A DNA stretch of 47,687 bases from Cerasicoccus maritimus (GTDB lineage: Bacteria > Verrucomicrobiota > Verrucomicrobiia > Opitutales > Cerasicoccaceae). The position numbers and the translations under genes are program-made. The notes under the pieces were generated by a model, which saw only the letters and a list, made by a program, of their open reading frames with translations, did no database searches and was not told the origin of the DNA. Numbering within the stretch: the stretch's first letter is position 1; the number at the start of each line of letters is the position of its first letter. Below are positions 18,251 to 27,762 of the stretch, one piece after another. The stretch is from contig JAVDPD010000018.1 in the NCBI GenBank assembly GCA_031296935.1, positions 1 through 47,687 of the forward strand, written 5' to 3'.

Positions 18251-18748
18251 ATGCGCTACCTCGCGATTATTTGGGGACTCGGTGGAGTCTTCCTGTTCAT
18301 TGGCAGCGCCGTTTACCGGCTGACTCCTAATGCGCTGGAGGCAATGCAGGGGGAACTGACCTCAATGCAGTGGGCAGTCGCGATTGTTTGGACGCTGTTC
18401 ATGCTGGTGAGTGAAGGCTACCGCGGATTCCAGAAGCAATTTTCACCACGGGTGGTTGCGCGCTCGAAGTATTTATCGGCCAACCCCAAGCCGGTGCATG
18501 TGCTGTTTGCGCCGTTCTTTTGCATGGCGTTTTTTCATGCGACCAAGAAGCGCAAGATTGTTACCTGGTGCCTGACTTTGGGGATTGTTATGTTGATCGT
18601 TCTGGTGCGTCAGCTAGAGCAGCCTTGGCGCGGCATTGTGGACCTGGGCGTGGTGCTGGGCTTGGTTTACGGTTTGGTCTGGATTGCCATATTCGCCGTG
18701 CAATGCTACTCCGGCCGCAAGTTTGATGTCGATCCCGAGGTCAGTTAA
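18251..18748 (+). CDS. Membrane protein of unknown function downstream of coaD
   Basis: A 165-residue protein with four hydrophobic helices at about residues 1-23, 40-58, 78-115 and 125-150. I do not recognise the family with certainty. The ATG at 18251 comes 7 bases after the coaD stop, which fits translational coupling; the open frame extends upstream inside coaD but that part reads as a coaD shadow. It contains a conserved-looking segment SEGYRGFQKQFSPRVVAR between helices 2 and 3. It ends in a 4-base tail-to-tail overlap with the DUF456 gene. Confidence 0.82.
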   Translation: MRYLAIIWGLGGVFLFIGSAVYRLTPNALEAMQGELTSMQWAVAIVWTLFMLVSEGYRGFQKQFSPRVVARSKYLSANPKPVHVLFAPFFCMAFFHATKKRKIVTWCLTLGIVMLIVLVRQLEQPWRGIVDLGVVLGLVYGLVWIAIFAVQCYSGRKFDVDPEVS

Positions 18749-19269
18749 ACCGTAGCAAAGAATACCTCGAAGCAGAACCAGCCGATCATTGCCAAAGCAA
18801 TGGCGAACTTCATGGCGAAGGAAACCAAGCCGCCAACAACGGTGCCGATGCCTGCTTTGCCGCCTTCTTTCATTGTGCGTCCAGCTGAGATCTCACCGAG
18901 AAAAGCCCCAATGATTGGGCCAAGAATCAGGCCAGCGATGGTGCCAATGCCGGGTATGAAGGAAAGGAGGAACGGCCCAATGATCGCACCGAGTAAAGCG
19001 CCCACGCCACCTCGCCAAGTTGCCCCAAACTTGCGCGCCCCATAGTAGCTAGCCACGAAGTCGAGAATTTGCGCAAGGATCACGAGCCCAGCCGTGGTCA
19101 AAATGTAAGGCAGGCCAATCCCGCCTGCTGGTTCCCAGAACCAATAAAGCAGCGCGCCCAACCAAATGACGAAGCAGCCCGGTATGACGGGCAATAGAGA
19201 GCCAACCAATCCGATAAAGAAAATTAGGAAAGTGACGCTCAGCGCCAGCCAGTTGTAGTCAATGTCCAT
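18745..19269 (-). CDS. DUF456 membrane protein
   Basis: A 174-residue, glycine-rich membrane protein of the DUF456 family. Hydrophobic helices cover most of its length: about 8-28, 30-45, 50-75, 88-115 and 142-170. The GLVGSLLPVIPGCFVIWLGA and YYGARKFGATWRGGVGALLG segments, with the following GPFLLSFIPGIGTIAGLILGP glycine zipper-like run, are typical of the family. Function is unknown; members occur in many bacteria without a firm phenotype. It converges on the preceding plus-strand gene with a 4-base overlap of stop codons. Confidence 0.88.
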   Translation of the reverse strand: MDIDYNWLALSVTFLIFFIGLVGSLLPVIPGCFVIWLGALLYWFWEPAGGIGLPYILTTAGLVILAQILDFVASYYGARKFGATWRGGVGALLGAIIGPFLLSFIPGIGTIAGLILGPIIGAFLGEISAGRTMKEGGKAGIGTVVGGLVSFAMKFAIALAMIGWFCFEVFFATV

Positions 19270-19373
19270 CGGTGATATTCAACATGCTTCAGTGAAAACG
19301 CGCTGCTGCCTAGATATTGTCTATGGGGGGCGTAAATTGTTCCGAATTGGTAACGCTGAATAGCTTGCACTGG

Positions 19374-21584
19374 CTACTGCCCAAGGCCCATCTTTTTTTC
19401 CAGAAGTTGGCGTTCGCTTTTTTGCGGAAGCGTGCTTACGTCCGGCGCAGCTTGCTTGACGCCGCATGCCACGAGGCACAAGCGCAGGTAGGGGGGCATT
19501 TTCTCGTAGTCGGATCCCAGTTCAAAGGAGCCCAGTACTGCTTGGGCAAGACGCGGCTCATTGGACTGCTCATAACAAAAGGCCAGAATGATGTAATAGA
19601 TGCTGTCCTTTGGATGCTGCATGATCAAAGATTCCGCCTCTTTGCGGCAAGTGGCAAGATCGACGCCATCAAGGGCTTTTAAATAGATGAGGAATTGTTG
19701 ATAAGCAGGGTTGTTCTTGAAGGTAGTCAGCGGCATTTGACTGACGAAACTTTTCAGCTGTTGGTCAGCGCCAAACGTGTAGGTGTAAATGAGCGCGTTG
19801 AACAAAATCTCAGGCGATTCGGGGAAAAAGCGGAAAGCGGAACGCCAATATTCCATGATTTGTTCGTGGGAGCATTTATTCAGAATAATCGACTGCATTT
19901 CGTATATCGCTTCTGGGTCCCCACTGAATTGGAGGGCAAGGCGAATGTGGTTCGCATAGTCGTTAAACTGCTGATTGCTGGCGGCAATCATCGCTTGCCA
20001 GAAGTGCTCCTGGCTTTGGCTGAGCGCATTTTTATCAGGTTGATCGATCAGAGACTGGGCGGCCTCCAAATCAGGCGTGGGCCCAAACACGAGACGCTTC
20101 AGCTGGTGGTTGGCGTTCTCAATCTGTTCTGGTTCAAGGCGGTCCATTAAGTCATATAATTCAAACTGAGTCGCCACAATGAGAGCCTGTTCGCGTTGAG
20201 CGGGGTCGTTTAGATCATAAAGATCTGCTAGAGCTTCGATAGCTTCTTCCCTGGTTATTGCATGGTACAGCATGGCGTAGCCGATTGCTACCGCGATGTC
20301 ATTCGGCTTCGCCTCCACTTGATCCTGGATGACTTCCAGCAAGCGCCCGTAGTCGATGCTGTCGACAACGGCCTGACTAAGACTGCCAGTTGACATCAAG
20401 ATGTGCATTTGGATGGCAAAGCCGACTTCATCGTTTCGGTAGAGATGCTTTTGGAGGTATTTGATGAGCTTGGCCTGGACCTCGGCTTTCGGGGTGTTAA
20501 TCCCGTTGGAAACGATGATGAGGTGCATCGTAATGCTGTCTTCACCCCTAGCCTCGGCTTGCTCTGCGAGCTGGAAAGCTTCCAGTGACATGTGCATGGA
20601 CATGAGCAAGCGCAGTTGTGAATCGGTCACGCCAGGACTGTCGGGAAATTTTTGGCGCAAGAGGTAGAGATGCTTTTGCCCGATTTCGGGGAAGCCGGCT
20701 TTGCTGGCTAGCTCAATCACCTTCAGGAGCGATTCTTCCGAGTAATCTACTGCGATCGCTTTGCGCTCAGCCCACCAGACGCTTTCTGGATTCATCGTGG
20801 CTTCGCCCAGTTCGATCACCAGGTCGAGTGTTTCCGGGTTGTCGAGGTTGAGCATGGCGGCGGTGCGGCTTTTGACATAGGCTTCAACCAGGCGGTTCTC
20901 TTCCTGTAACTGCTTAGCTTCTGCGTAGACTTGCATGCTGCGATAGTCCTTAAAGCTCCTTAGCGCCCAAGGTCCCAAAATAACTGCCGAGACGCTGCCG
21001 ATGAACAGCAATATTATCGAAGCGCGAATCCACCAGCGTGCGTCTAAAAATTGATACACCAATAGCAGTGCATGCTCGAACGTACGCTCGACAAACTCTC
21101 GATATCCGCCCCAAGCTTCCTTTAAGGCTGCCCGGAGTGACATGCTGCGCAGTATCTTATACAGAAATCCCAGCCAGCAAATAAACCGAATGGGCGACTT
21201 CAACACATCGATTATGAAACTATAGAATTGGTGGACACCTGCGCGCGCCCCCATGCCGAGGCGTTCAGCCGCTTCACGACGCTCCTGCTGCGCGACTTTC
21301 GCCCGCACATTGATTGTTTTCAGCCAAAGCCATAAGCTCTGAAGCGCGTGGGGGATGGCGCTAAGCGTTTGTCGTGATTGACTCTGGGCAACTTTTCTCC
21401 GGGCACCGAGGGTGCGGAACCACTGAAAGAAACTGGAGCAATTGTAGGTAATGAAATCCCAGAACCGGTACAGAAAATTCGGAGCGCTGTTACGCACCAT
21501 GCCGCGACAGAAAAACCAAGCGTCTACGAACCAATTACGCAGCAGCCAAATGATGTATGTGATCTTACTTGGTTTATCGTCCAT
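19374..21584 (-). CDS. Large helical-repeat membrane protein of unknown function
   Basis: A 736-residue protein with no recognised catalytic domain. The first 180 residues are rich in aromatic and basic residues and may be membrane-associated (several WF/YF-rich stretches). A clear transmembrane helix follows at about 188-208 (IRASIILLFIGSVSAVILGPW). The remaining ~525 residues are almost entirely helical with the alternation expected of a TPR-like solenoid (for example AEAKQLQEENRLVEAYVKSR, and FELGSDYEKMPPYLRL near the end), and so a protein-interaction scaffold is likely. It is divergent from the TonB-like/PA14-like gene with a 259-base gap. The two may work together, but this rests only on position. 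Confidence 0.8.
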   Translation of the reverse strand: MDDKPSKITYIIWLLRNWFVDAWFFCRGMVRNSAPNFLYRFWDFITYNCSSFFQWFRTLGARRKVAQSQSRQTLSAIPHALQSLWLWLKTINVRAKVAQQERREAAERLGMGARAGVHQFYSFIIDVLKSPIRFICWLGFLYKILRSMSLRAALKEAWGGYREFVERTFEHALLLVYQFLDARWWIRASIILLFIGSVSAVILGPWALRSFKDYRSMQVYAEAKQLQEENRLVEAYVKSRTAAMLNLDNPETLDLVIELGEATMNPESVWWAERKAIAVDYSEESLLKVIELASKAGFPEIGQKHLYLLRQKFPDSPGVTDSQLRLLMSMHMSLEAFQLAEQAEARGEDSITMHLIIVSNGINTPKAEVQAKLIKYLQKHLYRNDEVGFAIQMHILMSTGSLSQAVVDSIDYGRLLEVIQDQVEAKPNDIAVAIGYAMLYHAITREEAIEALADLYDLNDPAQREQALIVATQFELYDLMDRLEPEQIENANHQLKRLVFGPTPDLEAAQSLIDQPDKNALSQSQEHFWQAMIAASNQQFNDYANHIRLALQFSGDPEAIYEMQSIILNKCSHEQIMEYWRSAFRFFPESPEILFNALIYTYTFGADQQLKSFVSQMPLTTFKNNPAYQQFLIYLKALDGVDLATCRKEAESLIMQHPKDSIYYIILAFCYEQSNEPRLAQAVLGSFELGSDYEKMPPYLRLCLVACGVKQAAPDVSTLPQKSERQLLEKKMGLGQ

Positions 21585-21843
21585 GAAAGCGGTGAATGGT
21601 GGAGAATCGTCTGGGGCTTGTCAGCCGCTAATTTTGCGCATCGGTGAAAGATTTTTGAACATCCAGCTTGTCGTGTCATTGCTGAAGATATCCCATGAAA
21701 TTGCTAAAGTTGCACGAAATTGCATTTTAGCTTGATCTATGGCTGGTTATGGGCTTAATGGGAGAACATGCGCAGCAGAGAAGACGTTGGCTGTCTACTC
21801 TCGGTGCGAAACTTCCCCCTTGAATTTCAGATTGCTCGACCCC

Positions 21844-22944
21844 ATGAGTAAGCCTAAAAGCCGAAGATCGATATACATTGTTTTAGCCGTTAGCTCTGTC
21901 TTCCATTTTGTTGGACTTAGCATACTTGGTGGCGTGATTATTTGGGAAAACGCCCAATCGCCAGCTCCGGAATTGGAGGCACCGCCGGTGGTGGAGCCGC
22001 CGACACCGCCGCAGCGTTTTGCGTTATCCCTGAACAACGAAATGGTGCGCCCGACCAAGTCTCGCATTGCCGTGCAAGATATTCGTATGACGGACTTGGA
22101 TTCACTCGACCTGAGCCTGCCCCAAACCAGTAATCGTGTGGGGTTCGGTGGTTTTGGAGGCGGTGGATTGGGTATTGTTTCCGAGATGCCGAAGCTCTCG
22201 CTGGAGTCGCTTTTCGGCAACTCTCAGTCCGCTGGTGTGGATTTGGCCGGAGCGTTTTTTGACCTCAAACAAACTCCTGCGCGCCAGGCAAAAGAGGTAG
22301 ACTACGCGGGCTTTGTGCGCCGCTATACTTCGGGCTCCTGGGCGATGTCGCAACTCGAACGTTTTTATCAGGCTGAGCGTAAATTATACGCAACGACCCT
22401 GCTCATCCCGCATCGAATGGCCGACCAGGCACCAGCGGCGTTTGGCGTTGCTGGTGAGGTGCAGCCCTCGCAATGGCTCGCGCATTACGAGGGGAAAATT
22501 ACTCCGCCATTCAATGGTAAATTTCGTTTCTGGGGCTTTGCGGACGACGTATTGATTGTTCGCGTTAATGGCCGTGTTGTGTTGGATGGTTCCTTTCATG
22601 AAGGCGAATATACTGACTGGCGTTCACGCGAGCCTGATTTGAATCGCAAGTTCAATATCGGCAATGGGGCCTTGGCGGTGGGGGACTGGATTAACGTGCA
22701 AAAAGGCCGTGAGCTGAAGATTGAAATACTCATCGGTGAGCGCCCAGGCGGACATTTTTCCACCTATCTTTTAATCCAGGAAAAAGGTCAGGAATACCCA
22801 CAAGGGCCTGATGGCCGACCCGTATTGCCGATCTTCAAGATGACGCCTCTACCTCCAGGGTTTGAACAACAGCTACTGGCGGAGATGGGCAATGAACAAG
22901 GTTTAATGAGCCTCGATGGCCCTTGCTTTGCCCGCTTTCAGTAA
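21844..22944 (+). CDS. TonB-like anchored protein with PA14-like C-terminal domain
   Basis: A 366-residue protein. It begins with a basic cytoplasmic end (MSKPKSRRS), a transmembrane helix (about 9-32) and a Pro/Glu-rich stretch (APELEAPPVVEPPTPPQ), the layout of a TonB-like protein, then a Gly-rich segment. The C-terminal ~200 residues resemble a PA14-type carbohydrate-binding beta domain (QWLAHYEGKITPPFNGKFRF, GFADDVLIVRVNGRVVLDGS, WINVQKGRELKIEILIGE). It should therefore face the periplasm. The ATG at 21844 is preferred to the open frame from 21739, which lacks a sensible N-terminus. It sits 34 bases before the symporter gene. No catalytic function is visible. Confidence 0.83.
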   Translation: MSKPKSRRSIYIVLAVSSVFHFVGLSILGGVIIWENAQSPAPELEAPPVVEPPTPPQRFALSLNNEMVRPTKSRIAVQDIRMTDLDSLDLSLPQTSNRVGFGGFGGGGLGIVSEMPKLSLESLFGNSQSAGVDLAGAFFDLKQTPARQAKEVDYAGFVRRYTSGSWAMSQLERFYQAERKLYATTLLIPHRMADQAPAAFGVAGEVQPSQWLAHYEGKITPPFNGKFRFWGFADDVLIVRVNGRVVLDGSFHEGEYTDWRSREPDLNRKFNIGNGALAVGDWINVQKGRELKIEILIGERPGGHFSTYLLIQEKGQEYPQGPDGRPVLPIFKMTPLPPGFEQQLLAEMGNEQGLMSLDGPCFARFQ

Positions 22945-22978
22945 GCGACTAGAAGCTGTGTAATCCCTTTATTTATCT

Positions 22979-24898
22979 ATGAGTACGCTCGATATTATCC
23001 TCTTCTTTGTGTCTGTAATTGGCGTCATTGGCTTTGGTCTTTGGAAAAGCAGTGATCGGGGCTCGAAGCCCAAAGACGCCAGTGATTATTTTCTTGCTGG
23101 TCGAGGGTTATCCTGGTGGCTCGTTGGCTTTTCACTCATCGCGGCCAACATCTCGACGGAGCAATTTGTGGGTATGTCCGGGCAGGCGGCAGACTGGCTT
23201 GGGCTAGCGATTGCGTCCTACGAATGGATGGCCGCCATAACGCTCGTGGTGATCGCATTTTTGTTTCTGCCACGTCTCTTGCGCTGTGGCATTTACACGG
23301 TTCCGGAATTTCTCGAATATCGTTATGGTGTTCTCTCGCGTATGATCATGGCCATCGCCACAATGGTTATCTTGGTCGGCGTGCCAACCGCCTCGGTGAT
23401 CTATTCGGGCGCCAAGGTGATCAGCGTCTTTTTTACGGATGTTTCGCTGCTCGGGCTTGATTTAGGCAACCTCACGGTTGGCTGTTGGATCATTGCCTTC
23501 GCGGCGGCGGCCTATGTATTTATCGGTGGTTTGAAAGCCTGCGCCTGGACGGATCTCATTTGGGGCTCAGCGCTAATTTTGGGCGGAGCGATGGTGATGT
23601 ACTTCGCTTTTCAAACGCTTTCTGAAATGCCGGCAGAGGAGCTGATGGCGCACAAGTCTGCAACTTCTGACGCGACGATTGCCGACCTCGAAACGGCTGG
23701 CCCAATTGCGCGACTCTTTCACCTGACCGATGGTCCTGCCGTGACTGGCGATAACGGATCAGGCGGAAAAATGCACATGATTCGGCCAGCTGACGACCCC
23801 TCGATTCCGTGGACTGCGCTTATCATCGGTTTGTGGATTCCGAACTTCTTCTACTGGGGCCTCAATCAATACATCATGCAACGCACGCTCGGTTCTCGCT
23901 CGTTGGCAGAGGGCCAGAAAGGGATCGTTTTTGCCGCTGGTCTTAAGCTGTTGATTCCCTTCATTGTGGTCATCCCCGGAATCCTCGCGTTTCATCTTTT
24001 CAACGATGATTTACGAGCGCAGGCGGACCAGAAAAACGCGCCTGTTCTTGCTGCGATTCAGGCCAAGCAAAGCGTCATTATTCCCTTTAGTGAGGAGTTT
24101 GCCCGCCTCAATCCGGAGCAGGCGCAAGCCGTGGTGGCGCACAACGCCGAGCAACTGAATCAGAACGAATTACTAGCGGATGACGTTGGTTTATTTGCGC
24201 AAAATTGCAAATTAGTATCCAGCGCCAAGCCGAATCAAATTGGCGTTAAGCTCGTGGCTTATGATTATGACTCGGCCTTTCCTACGCTTTTACGTAATTT
24301 GCTCAAGCCGGGCATCGCCTGGTTTGTGCTTGCCGCTATTTTTGGCGCTGTGGTTTCGTCGCTGGCGTCGATGCTTAATTCGGCGTCCACTATCGCTACG
24401 ATGGATCTATATGCGAAGGCTCGCAAGGGGGCAGGGCAGCGTGAGCTGGTTCGCGCCGGACGGGTTTTTGTGCTAATTTTCGTGCTGATTGCCGGACTGA
24501 TTGCGCCGAGTCTCGGCAGCCCGCAGTTTGGCGGAATTTACAACTTTATTCAGGAGTTTCAGGGCTTCCTAAGCCCAGGGATACTCGCTGTATTCCTCTT
24601 TGGCTTTCTCGCCAGGAAGTGCCCGCGCTACGCCGGTTGGCTCGGCATCCTGCTGAACGTCGTGCTCTACGGGACCCTCAAGCTGGTGGCGCCGGAAATC
24701 GCCTTCCTGAATCGCATGGCAATTTGTTTTGGCGTGGTGATCGCGGTCTTGCTCGCGCTGACGCTGCTCAATCCACTTAAAGAAGCCATTCAGCTCCCGC
24801 GCAATGCCGAGATCGAGCTCACCAGTTCACGTTCCGCCAAAATCTGGGGTAGCGTTGTGATCGTGGCGACTCTGGGCCTCTACATCATCTTCTGGTAG
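22979..24898 (+). CDS. Sodium:solute symporter (SSS family, sugar-type)
   Basis: A 639-residue integral membrane transporter of the SSS/SLC5 family, which couples Na+ entry to uptake of sugars or other organic solutes. Typical marks are DYFLAGRGLSWWLVGFSLIAANISTEQFVGMSGQA near the N-terminus, YTVPEFLEYRYG, and the conserved region around GAVVSSLASMLNSASTIATMD. About 13-14 hydrophobic helices are seen. Between helices there is a long hydrophilic stretch (about residues 340-435, rich in Gln and Asn), longer than in most SSS carriers. The substrate is not evident; sugar-like (SglT) relatives are closest by feel. It may be cotranscribed with the preceding gene. Confidence 0.92.
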   Translation: MSTLDIILFFVSVIGVIGFGLWKSSDRGSKPKDASDYFLAGRGLSWWLVGFSLIAANISTEQFVGMSGQAADWLGLAIASYEWMAAITLVVIAFLFLPRLLRCGIYTVPEFLEYRYGVLSRMIMAIATMVILVGVPTASVIYSGAKVISVFFTDVSLLGLDLGNLTVGCWIIAFAAAAYVFIGGLKACAWTDLIWGSALILGGAMVMYFAFQTLSEMPAEELMAHKSATSDATIADLETAGPIARLFHLTDGPAVTGDNGSGGKMHMIRPADDPSIPWTALIIGLWIPNFFYWGLNQYIMQRTLGSRSLAEGQKGIVFAAGLKLLIPFIVVIPGILAFHLFNDDLRAQADQKNAPVLAAIQAKQSVIIPFSEEFARLNPEQAQAVVAHNAEQLNQNELLADDVGLFAQNCKLVSSAKPNQIGVKLVAYDYDSAFPTLLRNLLKPGIAWFVLAAIFGAVVSSLASMLNSASTIATMDLYAKARKGAGQRELVRAGRVFVLIFVLIAGLIAPSLGSPQFGGIYNFIQEFQGFLSPGILAVFLFGFLARKCPRYAGWLGILLNVVLYGTLKLVAPEIAFLNRMAICFGVVIAVLLALTLLNPLKEAIQLPRNAEIELTSSRSAKIWGSVVIVATLGLYIIFW

Positions 24899-24921
24899 CC
24901 CAACTCCCGGTTGATATGCCG

Positions 24922-25878
24922 TCAATCTCCTTTGCCCGCCAATTCTCGTGAGGCAGTGTATAGGCGTTCGGCCAGGCGGATGATTTTCTTCTGGTAAACG
25001 ATCATCTCGCGCCAGGTGTCAGGAATGCCGCTGATGCCATAATACGCGCCAGCGAGCTGGCCGTAAACCGCGGCCGTCGTATCGGCGTCTTCGCCGAGGT
25101 TGACCGCGGCCAGGACGCCATCGGCGTAGTTGTCGGTGCTGGCAAAAGCCCACAGTGCGGCTTCGAGGGAGGAAACCACGTCGCCGCGGCCACGGATGGC
25201 GGGCGGAGCTTTTTCCCAATACGACCCACGGGCGATTTCCTCGATTTCGCCAGTGAGCGGTTGGCAGAGCCACACGCCGCGGACGGGCGCGTAGCCGGGC
25301 TGGAGCAACGCCTCCTTTTCCACGCCGCGCACCGCGCCGACGATCAGCGCGCCGAGCAGGCGGCAGGCGTCGATGCACAAGCGGGTGGCGTGGGTGAGGC
25401 GGCTGCTTTCACCGGAAAATTCCAAGGCCTCCTTGGGCGATTCCGCATAATAAAGCGGTACGGGCGCCAGGCGCATAATTGAGCCGTTGGTCGAGCTGGT
25501 CTCGGTGGATAAGCCCGCGAATGGTGCGCCCTCGGCTTCGTAATATTCGATGGCGGCCTGGGTGGTCTGGCCAATGCCAAAGGCGGTCTCGCGGCTGCTC
25601 CAGTAGCCCGCGCGCCACCACTGGCGAAAGCGGTCCATAGCGTCAGGTGCGTTGAACCCGTTTTTGGCGACGAGGCTTTCGGCCAGGCACATGGCCAGCG
25701 AGGTGTCATCGGTCCATTCGCCGGCTTCAATCTTGTTGATGCCGCCCGCGCAAAAGGAGCTGACCTGCGGGAACATGCCCGGCGCCAAGCCCTCAACGGC
25801 AGCCCCCATAGCGTCGCCCACGGCCAAACCCAGCATGCTTCCGTAATAGCGTTCCAGCGGGTCCATCTCTCGCGACAT
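24922..25878 (-). CDS. ADP-ribosylglycohydrolase-family protein
   Basis: A 318-residue protein of the DraG/ADP-ribosylglycohydrolase family, which removes ADP-ribose from proteins or small molecules using a two-magnesium site. Metal-binding marks are GLAVGDAMGAAVEG near the N-terminus, GEWTDDTSLAMCLAESL (the TDDT motif) near residue 55, and GEDADTTAAVYGQLAGAYYG (the D-x-D-T-T motif) near the C-terminus. NGSIMRLAPVPL is also typical. The target is unknown; DraG acts on nitrogenase reductase in nitrogen fixers, but no such gene is here. It is convergent with the symporter (24-base gap) and divergent from nothing close by. Confidence 0.93.
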   Translation of the reverse strand: MSREMDPLERYYGSMLGLAVGDAMGAAVEGLAPGMFPQVSSFCAGGINKIEAGEWTDDTSLAMCLAESLVAKNGFNAPDAMDRFRQWWRAGYWSSRETAFGIGQTTQAAIEYYEAEGAPFAGLSTETSSTNGSIMRLAPVPLYYAESPKEALEFSGESSRLTHATRLCIDACRLLGALIVGAVRGVEKEALLQPGYAPVRGVWLCQPLTGEIEEIARGSYWEKAPPAIRGRGDVVSSLEAALWAFASTDNYADGVLAAVNLGEDADTTAAVYGQLAGAYYGISGIPDTWREMIVYQKKIIRLAERLYTASRELAGKGD

Positions 25879-25941
25879 GCCCGAAGACTAAGCTAGCACC
25901 GCGCCAATTCAAGGCTGTAAGTTGAAGAATGTAGGGGCGGC

Positions 25942-27477
25942 TTAGCGCAGATCCGAGGGCAGGGTGGAGGCGTTGGCCTGCAGGCGCTTTTGGTAGGCGC
26001 TGACGTCCGCCTCTGAGAACTTGGAACCGAGCGAGACCTTCGCTGCGGTGCTCGCCGAGGGCGCGATGACCGCAAACTGGCGGTTGACCATCGTGCCGAT
26101 CACGTCACCGGTCTGCGAGAAAACGAGGTCGCCCGCGCGCGGGTTGAACTCGCCAAAGAGCTCGCTGAAAATCGAGGTGTCCATATCGAGATACTCGGGG
26201 TGCGCGGGGACGATTTTAAAGCCGACTTCGCCATACTTGCCCTGATTGCTGACGAGCACCGCCTGCGGGAATTTGAGGGGCTCTTTGGCCAGATTGAAGG
26301 CCTGCACGCCCCAACTGTCCGGGAAGCTCGCGGGGAGCTTGAGCGCCAGGATGCGCGGGTCAGCGGTCAGCGCGTTGAGTGTTTCAAAACGGCCGGCGCG
26401 TTGCCCGTAGCGGATGTAGCCGGTGACGGCTTGCAGCCCGCTCGTTGCAAACGGCGTCTTGTTGACGGGGATCAGCGCGTAGACGTTGCCGCTGTCGCGA
26501 ATGAGGATCGTTTCGAGCTCGTATTTCTTGCTGCTGGCGCCGAAGAGGCCGGATTCCGTGGCGTCAAACTGAATGCGGATTCGGTTCTTCTGGTAGCGGT
26601 CGAAAATGGTGTTGAGCGAGAGCGGCTGCGCGCGCTTGACCTCTTCGCGGATCTGGTCGGTGGCCTCGGCCATTTGGCCAACGCCTTCAGCGAGCGTTTG
26701 CGTGGTCTCTTGCAAGTTGGCTTTTTCGATGCGGGTGATCTCGATGTCGCGCTGGGCGAGGGCGAGCTGCTCGGCCTTCGCGGTGGCCTCGGCCTTGGTG
26801 ACTTCGAGCTGCGTGGCGAGGGTCTGCTTTTCCAACTCGGCGGTTTTGACTTCACTGGCCAGGCGTTCGCGTTCGGCGGCCAGCTGCTCGGCCATTGCGG
26901 CCTTTTGCTCCAGCTCACTTTGCAGAGAGCGCAGCCGCTCAGTCGAAGTGGCGGCGGTTTCTTTCACCTCGGCCAAAGTCTTGGCGAGCTCCACGCGGTC
27001 TTGCTCGGCGGCGGCGAGCTTTTCCTGAGTAAGCTTGGTTTGCTCGGCGAGTTCGGCGGTTTGGGCCTCGGCCTTGGCTTTTTCCTGAGCAATGCGCGCG
27101 CTTTCGGCCTCGGCGGCAGCCTTTTGTTTGGCGAGTTCGGTGCGTTGCTTTTCGAGGCGGGCTTTTTCCGCGGCTAGCTGTTCGGCGGTCTGCTGGGTTT
27201 CCTCGAGTTTGGCCTCGCGTTCAGCCAGGGCTTTGGCGCGGGCTTCGAGCTGCTCCTGGGTCTCGGCTAGCTCGGTGGAAAGCTCGTCGCGGTTTTCCTG
27301 TTCGGCGTCGAGGGACATCTTGAGTACGTCAATCAGGTCTTGGTTGGCGATGGCGTCTTGCTCGATCGCTTGTTCGGCCTGGGGCGCGGTCTGCTCGTCG
27401 GGGTCGTCAAACCGTGCGAGCGCCAGCAAGCTCAGCAGCAAGAAATCGCAAATGACGAGGAGGAGGGAGCGGTTCAT
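25942..27477 (-). CDS. Coiled-coil protein with protease-like C-terminal domain
   Basis: A 511-residue protein. The N-terminus (MNRSLLLVICDFLLLSLLALARF) is a membrane anchor or uncleaved signal. Residues about 45-275 form a long Ala/Glu/Lys-rich coiled coil (QKAAAEAESARIAQEKAKAE and many similar heptads). The last ~235 residues are a globular beta-rich domain whose end, GDLVFSQTGDVIGTMVNRQF, recalls the GxP(L/V)xxxxGxVIG turn of trypsin-like serine proteases, but no catalytic Gly-x-Ser-Gly is seen, so it would be a dead protease fold if related. This assignment is tentative. The gene stands 63 bases upstream of the ADP-ribosylglycohydrolase gene on the same strand. Confidence 0.78.
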   Translation of the reverse strand: MNRSLLLVICDFLLLSLLALARFDDPDEQTAPQAEQAIEQDAIANQDLIDVLKMSLDAEQENRDELSTELAETQEQLEARAKALAEREAKLEETQQTAEQLAAEKARLEKQRTELAKQKAAAEAESARIAQEKAKAEAQTAELAEQTKLTQEKLAAAEQDRVELAKTLAEVKETAATSTERLRSLQSELEQKAAMAEQLAAERERLASEVKTAELEKQTLATQLEVTKAEATAKAEQLALAQRDIEITRIEKANLQETTQTLAEGVGQMAEATDQIREEVKRAQPLSLNTIFDRYQKNRIRIQFDATESGLFGASSKKYELETILIRDSGNVYALIPVNKTPFATSGLQAVTGYIRYGQRAGRFETLNALTADPRILALKLPASFPDSWGVQAFNLAKEPLKFPQAVLVSNQGKYGEVGFKIVPAHPEYLDMDTSIFSELFGEFNPRAGDLVFSQTGDVIGTMVNRQFAVIAPSASTAAKVSLGSKFSEADVSAYQKRLQANASTLPSDLR

Positions 27478-27654
27478 AAACTTGTTAAAGATGTATGCGA
27501 GCCTTGTGGCAACGCAATCGCGGAATCACGAGCTGTGGGATTAAGAGAGCTTTTGGGGTATGCAAAATTCACTAATATTCAGTCGACATCAGCGAATCTG
27601 CTTTTCGTCGCGCTCAATAAGCGACATTAATGCGGATTCGCTTGAGTTGGGCTG

Positions 27655-27683
27655 TTGACATCTGAGAATGATATCTGTCATAT
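27655..27683 (+). promoter_or_regulatory. Candidate sigma-70 promoter of mdh
   Basis: TTGACA (27655-27660) is a consensus -35 box; TCATAT (27678-27683) follows at 17 bases and TATTCT (27681-27686) at 20. Transcription would start near 27690, about 70 bases upstream of the mdh ATG. The -10 box is imperfect. Confidence 0.45.
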
Positions 27684-27762
27684 TCTTCCAAAACCTCTCA
27701 ACCCTATCTCGGCTATGAGTGCTTACGTTCTCTACAAAAATAACCCTTATCGCAATAAAAGC

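Noticed and set aside
26200..27177. Plus-strand frame of 325 codons opposite the coiled-coil gene
   Set aside because: Its Leu/Gly/Phe-rich repeats mirror the Ala/Glu/Lys coiled coil on the other strand.
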